This document shows positions 8,512 through 16,447 of a stretch of DNA of 64,000 nucleotides, piece by piece. The DNA lies in the NCBI GenBank assembly GCA_039201605.1, contig JBCCRO010000013.1:62001-126000 (forward strand), given 5' to 3'. The translations under genes were made by a program, and so were the position numbers. The stretch is from CADEDH01 sp039201605. Its GTDB lineage: Bacteria; Actinomycetota; Acidimicrobiia; Acidimicrobiales; SZUA-35. Numbering within the stretch: position 1 is the stretch's first letter; every line of letters starts with the position of its first letter. The notes below the pieces were generated by a model. That model was not told the origin of the DNA, ran no database searches, and saw nothing but the letters and a program-made list of their open reading frames with translations.

Positions 8512-8865
8512 ATGGTGGTAGTCGCCTCATCGTTGCTGGCCCTCGCACTCGGCCTCGGCTTCCTGTGCGCCGGCTATGCCAAGATCACGCAGCAACCGGT
8601 GATGATCAAGGCCGGCCGTCAGCTCGGCGTGCCCGCCGCCACCTACCGTCTGATCGGAGGGGCCGAGATCGCCGGCGCCATCGGCCTGGCCTTCGGGCTG
8701 GTCTTCACCTGGATCGGGGTGGCTGCCGCCTTCGGTCTACTGGCGCTGATGGTGAGCGCCATCGGCGTCCACCTCCACGTCGACGATCAGCTCCACGAAT
8801 TGGTCCCCGCAGGCACGTTGGCTCTCCTGATCATGGTGTACCTGGCCGTGATCGTCGCCGGCTGA
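8512..8865 (+). CDS. DoxX-like family membrane protein
   Basis: A 117-residue protein with four hydrophobic helices (about 3-21, 47-65, 68-88, 98-115). The first helix is followed by AGYAKITQQPVMIKAGRQLG, typical of DoxX/SURF4-like proteins (a helix, then a K/R-rich loop with a conserved Lys). Members are linked to quinone-dependent redox or membrane integrity, but this subgroup is uncharacterised. The start is supported by GTAGGAG 5 nt upstream. It opens a run of small membrane-protein genes on the same strand. Confidence 0.75.
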   Translation: MVVVASSLLALALGLGFLCAGYAKITQQPVMIKAGRQLGVPAATYRLIGGAEIAGAIGLAFGLVFTWIGVAAAFGLLALMVSAIGVHLHVDDQLHELVPAGTLALLIMVYLAVIVAG

Positions 8866-8878
8866 GGCGGTCTCGGGC

Positions 8879-9448
8879 ATGGGATTCATCGGAAACCTGG
8901 CCCGATGGGGACTGGCGATCTTCATCGTGGCGGGTTTCGTGCTGGCCCTGTCGTTCGCCATCGCCTCGGCCTTCATCATCCCCCGGCAGGACGTGCGCGA
9001 CACCAGCGTCGCCGCCGAGCTGGTGGCCGACGCCCGCACCACGGGCACGGTGGCGGCGGAGCTGGTACCCGAGGCCGAGCCGATCGACCCGTCGACCACC
9101 GTCTCCCAGACGGCGCCGCCCCTGGCCGCCGCACCGCGGGCCGTCGACGGCATCCCCCCGCAGCTCGACACGTCGATCGCCTCGCTGTCGTGCAGCCGGC
9201 CAGGCGACCCGGCGTCGCAGGCCGAGCCCTACGTCCTGACGATCTCCGAGCCCGCCGACGACCCCGAGCCCCTCGTCGTCGCCGTCGACCTCGCATTGAG
9301 CGACGGTCGGGTCGAGCGTCGCACCGTCGAGGCCGCCGGTGGCATCCCGACCGAGGTCACGGTGCCCCAGTCCGGCGGCGCCGCCTACGTGGGGTGCAGC
9401 ATCGTGGCCGTCCAACAGGGCGATCAGGTGGTCCGCTTCTCCGGCTGA
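8879..9448 (+). CDS. Exported or membrane-anchored protein of unknown function
   Basis: A 189-residue protein with one N-terminal membrane helix (about residues 8-31, LAIFIVAGFVLALSFAIASAF) followed by an exported part. Residues ~35-95 are Ala/Pro/Thr-rich linker; ~100-189 form a compact beta-type domain with two cysteines (LSCSRPG and YVGCSIVAV) that could form a disulfide. It starts 13 nt after the DoxX-like gene and is likely in the same operon. No family recognised; probably a surface or periplasm-like accessory protein. Confidence 0.6.
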   Translation: MGFIGNLARWGLAIFIVAGFVLALSFAIASAFIIPRQDVRDTSVAAELVADARTTGTVAAELVPEAEPIDPSTTVSQTAPPLAAAPRAVDGIPPQLDTSIASLSCSRPGDPASQAEPYVLTISEPADDPEPLVVAVDLALSDGRVERRTVEAAGGIPTEVTVPQSGGAAYVGCSIVAVQQGDQVVRFSG

Positions 9449-9508
9449 GCCCCGGCCGAGATCGACGGCGACTTGTGCCCCTGCACGGCCGGACGCCCGA
9501 CCGTGCTC

Positions 9509-9514
9509 TACGAT
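9509..9514 (+). promoter_or_regulatory. -10 box (TACGAT) for a leaderless small membrane protein gene
   Basis: TACGAT ends 6 nt before the ATG at 9521. The gap is too short for a ribosome binding site, consistent with a leaderless transcript and favouring the ATG at 9521 over an upstream in-frame start. Confidence 0.4.
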
Positions 9515-9520
9515 GCCCCG

Positions 9521-9676
9521 ATGGAGTTTTTTGCCGACAACTGGCCCGTGATCCTGCTGGTCCTGGGCGGGCTGCTGGTCGTGATGGGACTGCTGCGTCG
9601 ACTGGTGAAGCTGGCCTTCATGGGTGCGGTACTCGGCGTGCTGGCCCTCGTCGTATGGCCGATGGTGGCCACCTGA
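9521..9676 (+). CDS. 51-residue membrane protein
   Basis: A short protein (MEFFADNWPVILLVLGG...) with two hydrophobic helices separated by a basic turn (LLRRLVKLAF), so a small hairpin membrane protein. The start at 9521 is chosen because the hydrophobic segment begins just after it and a TACGAT box lies 6 nt upstream. Codon usage has the GC-rich third positions of its neighbours. Function unknown. Confidence 0.6.
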   Translation: MEFFADNWPVILLVLGGLLVVMGLLRRLVKLAFMGAVLGVLALVVWPMVAT

Positions 9677-9791
9677 CGCTCTAGCGACGGCGACGGACCG
9701 AGGCGCACCGCCCGGTCCACGGACGTCGACCTCGCAGGCCACCGGTGGCGCCGAACTAAAACCGAGCCCTCCGCCGTCCGATAACCCGGAG

Positions 9792-10541
9792 ATGGATCGG
9801 CGGACGAGCACACGGGTGGCGCGCGGCGTACGACCGCTGCTGCCCCTGGTCGTCGTCTGGCTCTCGGGCTCGATCGTGCTCTGGGCCCTCGTCCGCCAGG
9901 ACGGGATCCCCTACGCCGACCTCGTCCTCGACCCGGCCCAGTACGAGCGGCGTCCCTGGTACACGGGCCTGGTCTCCAACCTCGGTGTTCTGGGGTGGAC
10001 GACGGCCACCGTGGCCTCCGCCGTCGGAGCCGGCGCTGCGCAGCGGGGCGGCCGGAGCGGGGCGGCCCAGTACCTCCGGGCCGGCGCCAGCCTGTCGGGG
10101 CTGCTCCTGCTCGACGACCTGTTCCAGCTCCACATCATCGTGCCCCGCACCCTCGGGCAGCCCAAGATGCTGTTCTACGGCTGCTACGCCGTCCTCGCCG
10201 CCTGGTGGGCCTTCAGCGAGGCCCGGGAACTGCTGCGGACACGATGGCCCCTCCTGGCCGCCGCCGTCGGCGCCCTGGCCACCTCGGTCGCCGTCGACGT
10301 CGTCGGCGGGGGTGGTGAGCAGGCGCTCGTGATCGAGGACTCGGCCAAGTTCCTGGGGATCCTGGCCTGGGCCCTCTACTTCTGGATGACCACGGCCGAC
10401 ATCGTCGGCTCGCTCGCCGCATCCGCCCCCCACCCCGACCCATCGGCGTCGGTCCTGCGCTCGGCTGCGGTCGTCGCTGAGGGTCCGGCCGCGGTCGTCG
10501 AGCCGAGGCCTCGGCCGGAACCGATCGGACCCCGAGCATGA
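9792..10541 (+). CDS. Polytopic membrane protein of unknown function
   Basis: About 249 residues from the ATG at 9792, preceded by CCCGGAG. It has five or six hydrophobic segments between residues ~14 and 205, with conserved-looking acidic motifs inside membrane helices (LLLLDDLFQLH and VIEDSAKFLGILAW) and a Pro/Arg-rich cytoplasmic tail. The buried Asp/Glu/His residues hint at an enzymatic or ion-handling membrane protein, but no family is recognised. Its stop overlaps the next start (ATGA), so both are translationally coupled. Confidence 0.65.
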   Translation: MDRRTSTRVARGVRPLLPLVVVWLSGSIVLWALVRQDGIPYADLVLDPAQYERRPWYTGLVSNLGVLGWTTATVASAVGAGAAQRGGRSGAAQYLRAGASLSGLLLLDDLFQLHIIVPRTLGQPKMLFYGCYAVLAAWWAFSEARELLRTRWPLLAAAVGALATSVAVDVVGGGGEQALVIEDSAKFLGILAWALYFWMTTADIVGSLAASAPHPDPSASVLRSAAVVAEGPAAVVEPRPRPEPIGPRA

Positions 10542-11674
10542 GCGACACCACAGCCGAGCCGACGGCGACCGATCCCGACGACGTCGGGAAGCCGACCGAC
10601 GCCGTCGAGGCCGTCGACGCCCTGGCCGGATCGTCGGATGCGGCGGCCGAGGCCGGCTCCGACGAAGCCGAGCCGATCACGGTGCCCGCCGCAGGGCGAC
10701 CGTCGACGCTCCCCCGGCGCAAGAAGGGCAAGCGGGGCAACCGGCGTCGGCGTCAACAGCGAAGCGCGGCCGCCAAGGCCGATGCCAGGTCCGACAAGCC
10801 CGGTGACGCCACCGACGAGAACGACCAGGGTGCTCGACGCGATGATGTCGACACGGGCGACGAGGTGGGTTCGGGCGAATCGCCGTCGAGTGCGTCTCCG
10901 GCCCCGACCGGCGACGCCGACCGTCGGGACCGTGCCTCCACCGAGTCGGCCGTGCCCGACCACGGGGGTCGGGAGGGGAACGAGTCGGCCGATGGCGACG
11001 ACGAGCCCACCTCCGAGGCATCGACGCCCGACGAGGACGACACGGCCGACGCCGACGCCGCCCAACCCACCGTCGAGCCCGATGCGGAACCAGCCGCCGC
11101 CCAATCCACCATCGAGCCCGACGCCGACGTTGACGCCGCATCCACCGTCGAGCCCGATGCGGAGCCCGACGCCGAGACCAGCCCCGCCGAGCCTGCCGTC
11201 GCCGCCTCCGAGACCCACGCGGCCGACCACACCGCTGAACCCGGTGTCGGCCAGGCCGACGCCGGCCCCGCCATCGCGATCGGGAGGATCACCGACGGCG
11301 ACCCCGGCACCGCGATCGACTCCACCGAGGCCGACGATGCGGAGCCGTCGGCTCGGACGATGTTCGGCGACGAGGACGGCGGAACCCCGATGCCGTCGCT
11401 TCGCAAGTGGAACCTCGACGGCGACCCGACCGGGGCCGGCACCACCAAGGTGGCCGACGTCGGGGAGGATCCCGGGTCGACGAACTGGGCGCCGTCGATG
11501 GGCTACGACACCGGTCACCAGCGGGCCGAGGCCGACATCGGCGAACCGGGGGTGCTCGTCCGCTTCGCCGACGCCTTCGTCAGCGGCTTCCGCAAGCTGA
11601 TCGTCCTGTGGCTCCCGGTGCTCCTGCTTATCGCCGTCGTCGTCTGGAGCGTGACCGCCTTCGTCATGGGCTGA
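10538..11674 (+). CDS. Acidic disordered protein with a C-terminal membrane anchor
   Basis: A 378-residue protein. Residues ~50-75 are strongly basic (LPRRKKGKRGNRRRRQQR); ~80-290 are acidic, low-complexity Asp/Glu/Ala/Pro/Thr sequence with repeats of the type TVEPDAEP and STIEPDAD. A single hydrophobic helix (about 350-376, KLIVLWLPVLLLIAVVVWSV) closes the protein, a tail-anchor arrangement that leaves the disordered part in the cytoplasm. It overlaps the upstream membrane-protein gene by 4 nt. Function unknown; a charged tether for nucleic acid or a protein partner is only a guess. Confidence 0.65.
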   Translation: MSDTTAEPTATDPDDVGKPTDAVEAVDALAGSSDAAAEAGSDEAEPITVPAAGRPSTLPRRKKGKRGNRRRRQQRSAAAKADARSDKPGDATDENDQGARRDDVDTGDEVGSGESPSSASPAPTGDADRRDRASTESAVPDHGGREGNESADGDDEPTSEASTPDEDDTADADAAQPTVEPDAEPAAAQSTIEPDADVDAASTVEPDAEPDAETSPAEPAVAASETHAADHTAEPGVGQADAGPAIAIGRITDGDPGTAIDSTEADDAEPSARTMFGDEDGGTPMPSLRKWNLDGDPTGAGTTKVADVGEDPGSTNWAPSMGYDTGHQRAEADIGEPGVLVRFADAFVSGFRKLIVLWLPVLLLIAVVVWSVTAFVMG

Positions 11675-11741
11675 CCCCGACCCGGCGACCGTTCCCCACC
11701 CCACTGTCGGCCCAGCGACACGCCGGTCGCCGCCGATGTCC

Positions 11742-11747
11742 TAGGGT
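11742..11747 (+). promoter_or_regulatory. -10 box (TAGGGT) upstream of the PrsW-like gene
   Basis: TAGGGT lies 37 nt before the ATG at 11785; the leader contains GGAGAGG as the ribosome binding site. No convincing -35 box. Confidence 0.35.
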
Positions 11748-11784
11748 TGTGAGGTTCGATCGAGCGGTTTGGAGAGGTACGCCA

Positions 11785-12927
11785 ATGACCGAGCCCGTCG
11801 TTGTGCCGGCTCAGACAGCCCCCGGGTGGTATCCCGACCCCTGGTCGGTGGCCCCCTGGCGCTGGTGGGACGGCAACTACTGGACCGCCCACGTCAACTA
11901 CGGCGACGACCACAAGCCCCGACTCCCCTCGTGGCTGAGCGTCCCCGTGCTCATCGGCCTCATCCTGACCACGCCGCTCGTCATCTTCCTCGCCTTCACC
12001 CAGATCACGCCGGTACTGCTCGGCCTGGTGCCGCTGGTCTTCGTCCTGCCGGCCATGGCCTGGCTCGACCGGGTCGAGCCCGAGCCCCGCACCTCCCGGA
12101 TCCACGCCGTGCTGTGGGGTGGCACCATCGCCGGCGTGGTTTCCGGCTTCGTCAACACCATCGTCGGGGTCCGGTTCGGCGACGCGGTGGCGGCCGCCGT
12201 GTCGGCCCCGCTGATCGAGGAGGCGATGAAGGGCCTCGGCATCTATTGGGCGGTACGGCGGCGGGAGATCGACGGCGTCATGGACGGCATCGTCTACGCC
12301 GGCTGGGTGGCGGTCGGCTTCGCCGTGATCGAGGACATGCTGTACTTCGCCAACGCCGCCGCCGCCGACATGCTGGTCGGCGTGTTCGTCCTGCGGGCCA
12401 TCTTCACCCCGTTCGCCCACCCGCTGTTCACCTTGTGGATCGGCCTGGCCATCGGCCTGGCCGTGGCCCGCAACCAGTCGCTGTTCCTCAACGCCCTCTG
12501 GGGCTACGGGGTGGCCGTGGTCTCCCACGCCGCCTGGAACGGCTCGCTGGTCTACGCCGAACAGAGCGGCAACGAGATCGCCATCCCCCTCGCCGCCCTC
12601 TGCTTCTTCCTTCTCTTCGTCGCCGCCGTCACCACGGTGATCGTGCTGCGACGGCGGGAGCAGAAGCGGTTCCAGCAGGCAGTGCCCATGCTGGCGGCCC
12701 GCCACGGCATGTCGACCGAGGAGGTGCAGACCTTCGGCCACTGGAGCACCATGCTCTCCGCTCGACGGCGCCTTCCCCGCCCCACCCGATCCCGGTTCGA
12801 CGCCGTGCACGCCGCCCTGGCCCGCCTGGCCCTCCTCCACTCCAGACCTGGGCCGGTCGACCAGGTGGCGGAGCAACGATTGGCTCATCAGCTCCAGGAA
12901 GCCCGGACCCGCTACCTCACCACCTAG
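11785..12927 (+). CDS. PrsW family intramembrane metalloprotease with N-terminal DUF2510 domain
   Basis: About 380 residues; the ATG at 11785 has a clear GGAGAGG ribosome binding site. Residues ~12-34 are a DUF2510 motif (PGWYPDPW...WWDGNYWT), common at the N-terminus of actinobacterial membrane proteins. Eight or so membrane helices follow. The PrsW signature is seen: EEAMKG (145-150), an acidic residue in FAVIEDMLYF, His212 in AHPLF and His248 in SHAAWN, which match the proposed metal ligands and catalytic Glu. PrsW proteins cut membrane-bound anti-sigma factors or related substrates; the substrate here is unknown. The C-terminal ~100 residues are cytoplasmic and helical. Confidence 0.88.
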   Translation: MTEPVVVPAQTAPGWYPDPWSVAPWRWWDGNYWTAHVNYGDDHKPRLPSWLSVPVLIGLILTTPLVIFLAFTQITPVLLGLVPLVFVLPAMAWLDRVEPEPRTSRIHAVLWGGTIAGVVSGFVNTIVGVRFGDAVAAAVSAPLIEEAMKGLGIYWAVRRREIDGVMDGIVYAGWVAVGFAVIEDMLYFANAAAADMLVGVFVLRAIFTPFAHPLFTLWIGLAIGLAVARNQSLFLNALWGYGVAVVSHAAWNGSLVYAEQSGNEIAIPLAALCFFLLFVAAVTTVIVLRRREQKRFQQAVPMLAARHGMSTEEVQTFGHWSTMLSARRRLPRPTRSRFDAVHAALARLALLHSRPGPVDQVAEQRLAHQLQEARTRYLTT

Positions 12928-12990
12928 GCCCACCGCCCATCGGGCTTTGAACCGCTTTACTCGGGCTTCGCCCTTTCCGATAACAGTCCC

Positions 12991-14328
12991 ATGGTTCTTC
13001 CTGAGGCGGTGTTGGATGCGTTGCGCTCGCCGACGAGCGTGCTCGGGCTCGGTGTCCCCGAAGGCCTCGTCGAAGATCTGTTCATGCGGCGGGTCCTCAC
13101 CGACCGGTCGATCACCGTCGGCGAGGCGGCACGGGCCCTGTGCATCTCCCACCAGGCGGCGATGGAACTGGCCGAGGCTCTCCGGTCCAAGACCCTCATC
13201 GAGTACCTGGGTGCCACCGGCCGCGACTACCGGATCCAGCTGACCGACCTCGGCCACCGAAGCACGGCCCAGCGCATGTCGTCCGGTCACCACGTCGGCC
13301 CCATCCCGGTGTCGCTGCAGCTCTACACCGAGGTCGTCGACATCCAGCGGGTCACCCCCCGCCTCGATCGGGCCGCCATGAGCCAGGCCTTCGACGACCT
13401 CATCGTCGAGGACGGCCTCCTCGACCAGATCGGACCGGCGTTCGTCAGCGGCGGAGCGATCTTCCTCTACGGCCCGCCCGGCACCGGCAAGACCAGCCTG
13501 GCCGAGCGACTGAATCGGGTCGTCGACGACCCGGTCCTCATCCCCCGCTACATCGAGGTGGACGGTCGACTGATCTCGGTGTTCGACCCGGCGCTGCACA
13601 AGCCGGTCGCCAGTCAGCCCCCCAACATCGACCGCCGGTGGGTGCTGTGCGAGCGACCCCTGATCGTGGTCGGGGGCGAGCTCGATCGCAACATGCTCGA
13701 CCTGGTCTTCGACCAGGTGTCGGGGACCTACGTCGCCCCGGTGCAGCTCATGGCCAACAACGGCATCCTCGTGGTCGACGACTTCGGCCGACAGGCGGTG
13801 CGACCGGACGAGGTCCTCAACCGGTGGATCGTGCCGCTGAGCCGAGGCATCGACTACTTGAAGGCCAGCGGCTCGAAGTTCAGCGTCCCCTTCGAGCTGA
13901 AGCTGGTCATCTCGACCAACCTCAACCCGAACTCGCTCGGCGACGACGCCTTCCTCCGCCGCCTCCGCAACAAGGTGTTCGTCGGCCCGATCTCGGAGGC
14001 CAGCTTCCGGCAGGTGCTGCTGGGCGCCGCCGCCGGCCACGGGGTCTCCATCGATCCGCCCGCCATCGAGCACATGATCGCCGTGGCCCGACAGTCCATC
14101 GGCGAGTTGCGGCCCTACCTGCCCGTCGACTTCTGCCAGCTGACGCGGGCCATCGCCACCTACGAGCAGGGCACGCCCCATCTCGACGTGGCCATGGTCG
14201 ATCGGGTCGCCGAGCTCTACTTCGTCCACCAGGAGGCCGATGAGCTCAGCGGCCGCCCGCCCGAACCGTGGGCCGAGCCGGCACTGGCCGATGCCGCATT
14301 CGACCTCAGCCCGAACCACTACCACTGA
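12991..14328 (+). CDS. AAA+ ATPase with N-terminal helix-turn-helix-like region
   Basis: A 445-residue soluble protein. Residues ~25-95 look like a winged helix (TVGEAARALCISHQAAMELA). The AAA module has Walker A GPPGTGKT (161-168), Walker B ILVVDDFGR (259-267), sensor-1 STNLNP (~309-314) and the likely arginine finger in FLRRLRNKV. A C-terminal helical lid follows. The spacing between Walker A and Walker B is long (~90 residues), as in ATPases that remodel protein complexes. It starts 63 nt after the PrsW-like gene; GATAAC lies 6 nt before the ATG and could mark a leaderless start. Partner and substrate unknown. Confidence 0.8.
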   Translation: MVLPEAVLDALRSPTSVLGLGVPEGLVEDLFMRRVLTDRSITVGEAARALCISHQAAMELAEALRSKTLIEYLGATGRDYRIQLTDLGHRSTAQRMSSGHHVGPIPVSLQLYTEVVDIQRVTPRLDRAAMSQAFDDLIVEDGLLDQIGPAFVSGGAIFLYGPPGTGKTSLAERLNRVVDDPVLIPRYIEVDGRLISVFDPALHKPVASQPPNIDRRWVLCERPLIVVGGELDRNMLDLVFDQVSGTYVAPVQLMANNGILVVDDFGRQAVRPDEVLNRWIVPLSRGIDYLKASGSKFSVPFELKLVISTNLNPNSLGDDAFLRRLRNKVFVGPISEASFRQVLLGAAAGHGVSIDPPAIEHMIAVARQSIGELRPYLPVDFCQLTRAIATYEQGTPHLDVAMVDRVAELYFVHQEADELSGRPPEPWAEPALADAAFDLSPNHYH

Positions 14329-14416
14329 CCCCGCCGACCGGGCGATCCCACCCGCCCCCTGAGCAGCCCTCCCCGAACCGTCGACCGGCGGGGCGCCGAC
14401 GTGGCAAGCTCGGCCC

Positions 14417-15232
14417 GTGAGGTTCCCGCCCCTCGCGCCGCTCGTCGTCGCCGTCGCGCTCGCCGCCGCCTGCTCCGATACGACGCGACCGGAAGGACCA
14501 CCGGCCCCGCCCACCGCCGGTGCCGTCGACGCCGCTTCGGGGGCGACCGCGCCGACCTCGACGGAGGCGCAGTCCGGGGCGCCGACGCCGTCGGCCGACG
14601 GCGGTTCGACTCCGATCCGGCCGACGCCGGTGGCGTTCCGGGCCTTCGTGGCCGCCCTGGACGGCCCGAGCCCGGCCCTCGCCGCCCTGGCCGCCGACAC
14701 CGACGACGACCGGCTGGCCGGACTGGCCGACGAGGTCTGCGCCGTGATCGAACCGGACATGACCACGGCCGAACTCGGCGCCACCGCCCTCGGGCGGGGG
14801 GCCGACCTGGAGATCCTGGCCCCCGGGCTGCGCCCCGACGAGGTGACCCTGGTGTTCGGCGCCCTGGCCGGCCTCCACTGCCCGGAGCGGCTGCCCCTGT
14901 CCGGCCTCCGCCTCGGCGACGACCCGGCGCCGCCGGCCGAGCTGGTCGACGGGTTCCGGGCGACGGTGATCGAGCTGTGGCCCACCGCCCACCCTCTCCC
15001 GGCCTACCTCGACGCCACCACCGACGGGCGCATCGACGAGGTGGCCACCGCGGCCTGCGAGCGGGCCAGCGCCGAGCACACGACGGTCCAGTTCGGCCTG
15101 GCCGTGGCCGACCATCGCACCGAGGTCCTGACCGGGGCCGAGGCGACGGCGCTGGGGGTCGACGGCCAACAGGAGCTGTTCGGGGCTCTGGTCGGGTGGT
15201 TCTGCCCCGAACGGTTGCCCGACCTCGACTGA
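14417..15232 (+). CDS. Putative lipoprotein with internally duplicated domain
   Basis: A 271-residue protein starting at GTG. The first 19 residues form a signal peptide ending in a lipobox-like LAAAC (Cys19), followed by a Thr/Pro/Ala-rich linker (20-70). Two related ~95-residue repeats follow: each begins with an FxA helix, contains a central conserved Cys, and ends in the same motif (CPERLP, near residues 156 and 264). The duplication suggests a two-lobed exported helical domain. No known family recognised. Likely anchored to the outer face of the membrane. Confidence 0.65.
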   Translation: MRFPPLAPLVVAVALAAACSDTTRPEGPPAPPTAGAVDAASGATAPTSTEAQSGAPTPSADGGSTPIRPTPVAFRAFVAALDGPSPALAALAADTDDDRLAGLADEVCAVIEPDMTTAELGATALGRGADLEILAPGLRPDEVTLVFGALAGLHCPERLPLSGLRLGDDPAPPAELVDGFRATVIELWPTAHPLPAYLDATTDGRIDEVATAACERASAEHTTVQFGLAVADHRTEVLTGAEATALGVDGQQELFGALVGWFCPERLPDLD

Positions 15233-15263
15233 CCCGCAACTCGCCCCCCGATCGGCCGTGTCG

Positions 15264-15269
15264 TAGCGT
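15264..15269 (+). promoter_or_regulatory. -10 box (TAGCGT) for a leaderless nitronate monooxygenase-like mRNA
   Basis: TAGCGT ends 8 nt before the ATG at 15278. No ribosome binding site fits in the gap, so initiation at the start codon is likely. This also argues against the upstream in-frame TTG. Confidence 0.5.
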
Positions 15270-15277
15270 TGGGCGCC

Positions 15278-16414
15278 ATGAAGACCAAGATCTGTGAGCA
15301 GCTGGGTATCGAGTTCCCCATCCTCGCCTTCACCCACTGCCGGGACGTGGCGGCGGCGGTGTCGAAGGCCGGCGGGTTCGGCGTGTTGGGGGCGGTGGCC
15401 CACACGCCGGAGCAGCTCGACATCGACCTGGCCTGGATCGCCGAGGAGGTGGGCGACAAACCGTTCGGGGTCGACCTGATCGTGCCGGCCAAGTACGAGG
15501 GCAAGAACGAGGGTGAGCTCAGCGTCGGCAAGCTGAAGGAGCTGATCCCCGGGGGTCACCGGGAGTTCCTCGACGACCTCCTCGACCGCTACGACGTGCC
15601 CCCCATGCCCGAAGACGAAGGTCGCTCCGCCCTGGCCGGCGAGTCCGAGGCTCCGATGACCTACGCCCAGGCGGTGCCCCTGATGGACGTGGCCTTCGCC
15701 CACCCCATCTCGCTCATGGTCAACGCCCTCGGTCCGCCTCCGCCCGACATGATCGCCCGAGCCCACGAGAACGGGGTCAAGGTGGGGGCGTTGGCGGGCA
15801 AGGCCTCACACGCCGTGCGTCACGTCGCCGCCGGAGTGGACTTGATCATCGCCCAGGGCCACGAGGCCGGTGGCCACACGGGCGAGATCGGGACGATGGT
15901 GCTCGTGCCCGAGATCGTCGACGCCGTTGCCCCCGTCCCGGTGTTGGCCGCCGGCGGGATCGGTACCGGTCGCCAGATGGCCGCCTCCCTGGCGCTGGGG
16001 GCCGAGGGGGTGTGGTGCGGCTCGGTGTGGCTGACCACCACCGAGGCCGAGACCCATCCGGCGGTGAAGGAGAAGTTCCTGGCCGCCACCTCGTCGGACA
16101 CCCTGCGCTCGCGGTCCCGCACCGGCAAGCCGGCCCGCCAGCTCCGTTCGGCCTGGACCGACGAGTGGGAGGGCGAGTCCTCGCCGGGCACGCTGGGCAT
16201 GCCGCTGCAGCCGATGTTGATCGCCGAGGCCAGCCGTCGCATCGATCGGGCCGCCATGAACCCGGACAACACCGGCGCCGTCCAGTTGGCCAACTACTTC
16301 GTTGGCCAGATCGTGGGCTCGATGAACGAGTCGAAGTCGGCCGACCGGGTGGTGATCGAGATGGTGGAGGACTTCGTCGACGCCATCACCAGGGTCAACG
16401 ACATGATGGCCTAG
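15278..16414 (+). CDS. Nitronate monooxygenase / NAD(P)H-dependent flavin oxidoreductase
   Basis: A 378-residue TIM-barrel FMN enzyme of the 2-nitropropane dioxygenase family. Seen: GGFGVLGAV near the N-terminus, an internal AQGHEAGGHTG motif with the His seen in nitronate monooxygenases, and the FMN phosphate-binding AAGGIGTGRQMAA with GAEGVWCG. Members oxidise alkyl nitronates or act as enoyl reductases; this subgroup is often found in actinobacterial acyl-CoA gene sets. The start at 15278 is set by the TAGCGT box 8 nt upstream. The C-terminus (~60 residues) is a helical cap. Convergent with the beta-helix genes, with a hairpin between. Confidence 0.85.
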   Translation: MKTKICEQLGIEFPILAFTHCRDVAAAVSKAGGFGVLGAVAHTPEQLDIDLAWIAEEVGDKPFGVDLIVPAKYEGKNEGELSVGKLKELIPGGHREFLDDLLDRYDVPPMPEDEGRSALAGESEAPMTYAQAVPLMDVAFAHPISLMVNALGPPPPDMIARAHENGVKVGALAGKASHAVRHVAAGVDLIIAQGHEAGGHTGEIGTMVLVPEIVDAVAPVPVLAAGGIGTGRQMAASLALGAEGVWCGSVWLTTTEAETHPAVKEKFLAATSSDTLRSRSRTGKPARQLRSAWTDEWEGESSPGTLGMPLQPMLIAEASRRIDRAAMNPDNTGAVQLANYFVGQIVGSMNESKSADRVVIEMVEDFVDAITRVNDMMA

Positions 16415-16420
16415 CGCCTG

Positions 16421-16439
16421 CCCGCCGCCACACGGCGGG
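16421..16439. terminator. Hairpin between convergent genes
   Basis: A 7-bp GC stem (CCCGCCG / CGGCGGG) with a 5-nt loop starts 6 nt after the nitronate monooxygenase stop and lies just before the convergent beta-helix stop. No T-run. Confidence 0.4.
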
Positions 16440-16447
16440 ACCGGCCG

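Noticed and set aside
11751..11770. tRNA-like GGTTCGA sequence
   Set aside because: No cloverleaf arms can be folded around it; it lies in the PrsW leader.
14329..14393. Inverted repeat after the AAA+ gene as terminator
   Set aside because: The 8-bp arms are separated by 49 nt and followed by no T-run; chance pairing is likely in GC-rich DNA.
11515..14985. A very long open frame on the minus strand opposite the PrsW, AAA+ and lipoprotein genes
   Set aside because: It has no family motifs and a low-complexity composition rich in Gly/Arg/Val/Asp; it is the GC-bias shadow of three plus-strand genes with clear motifs.
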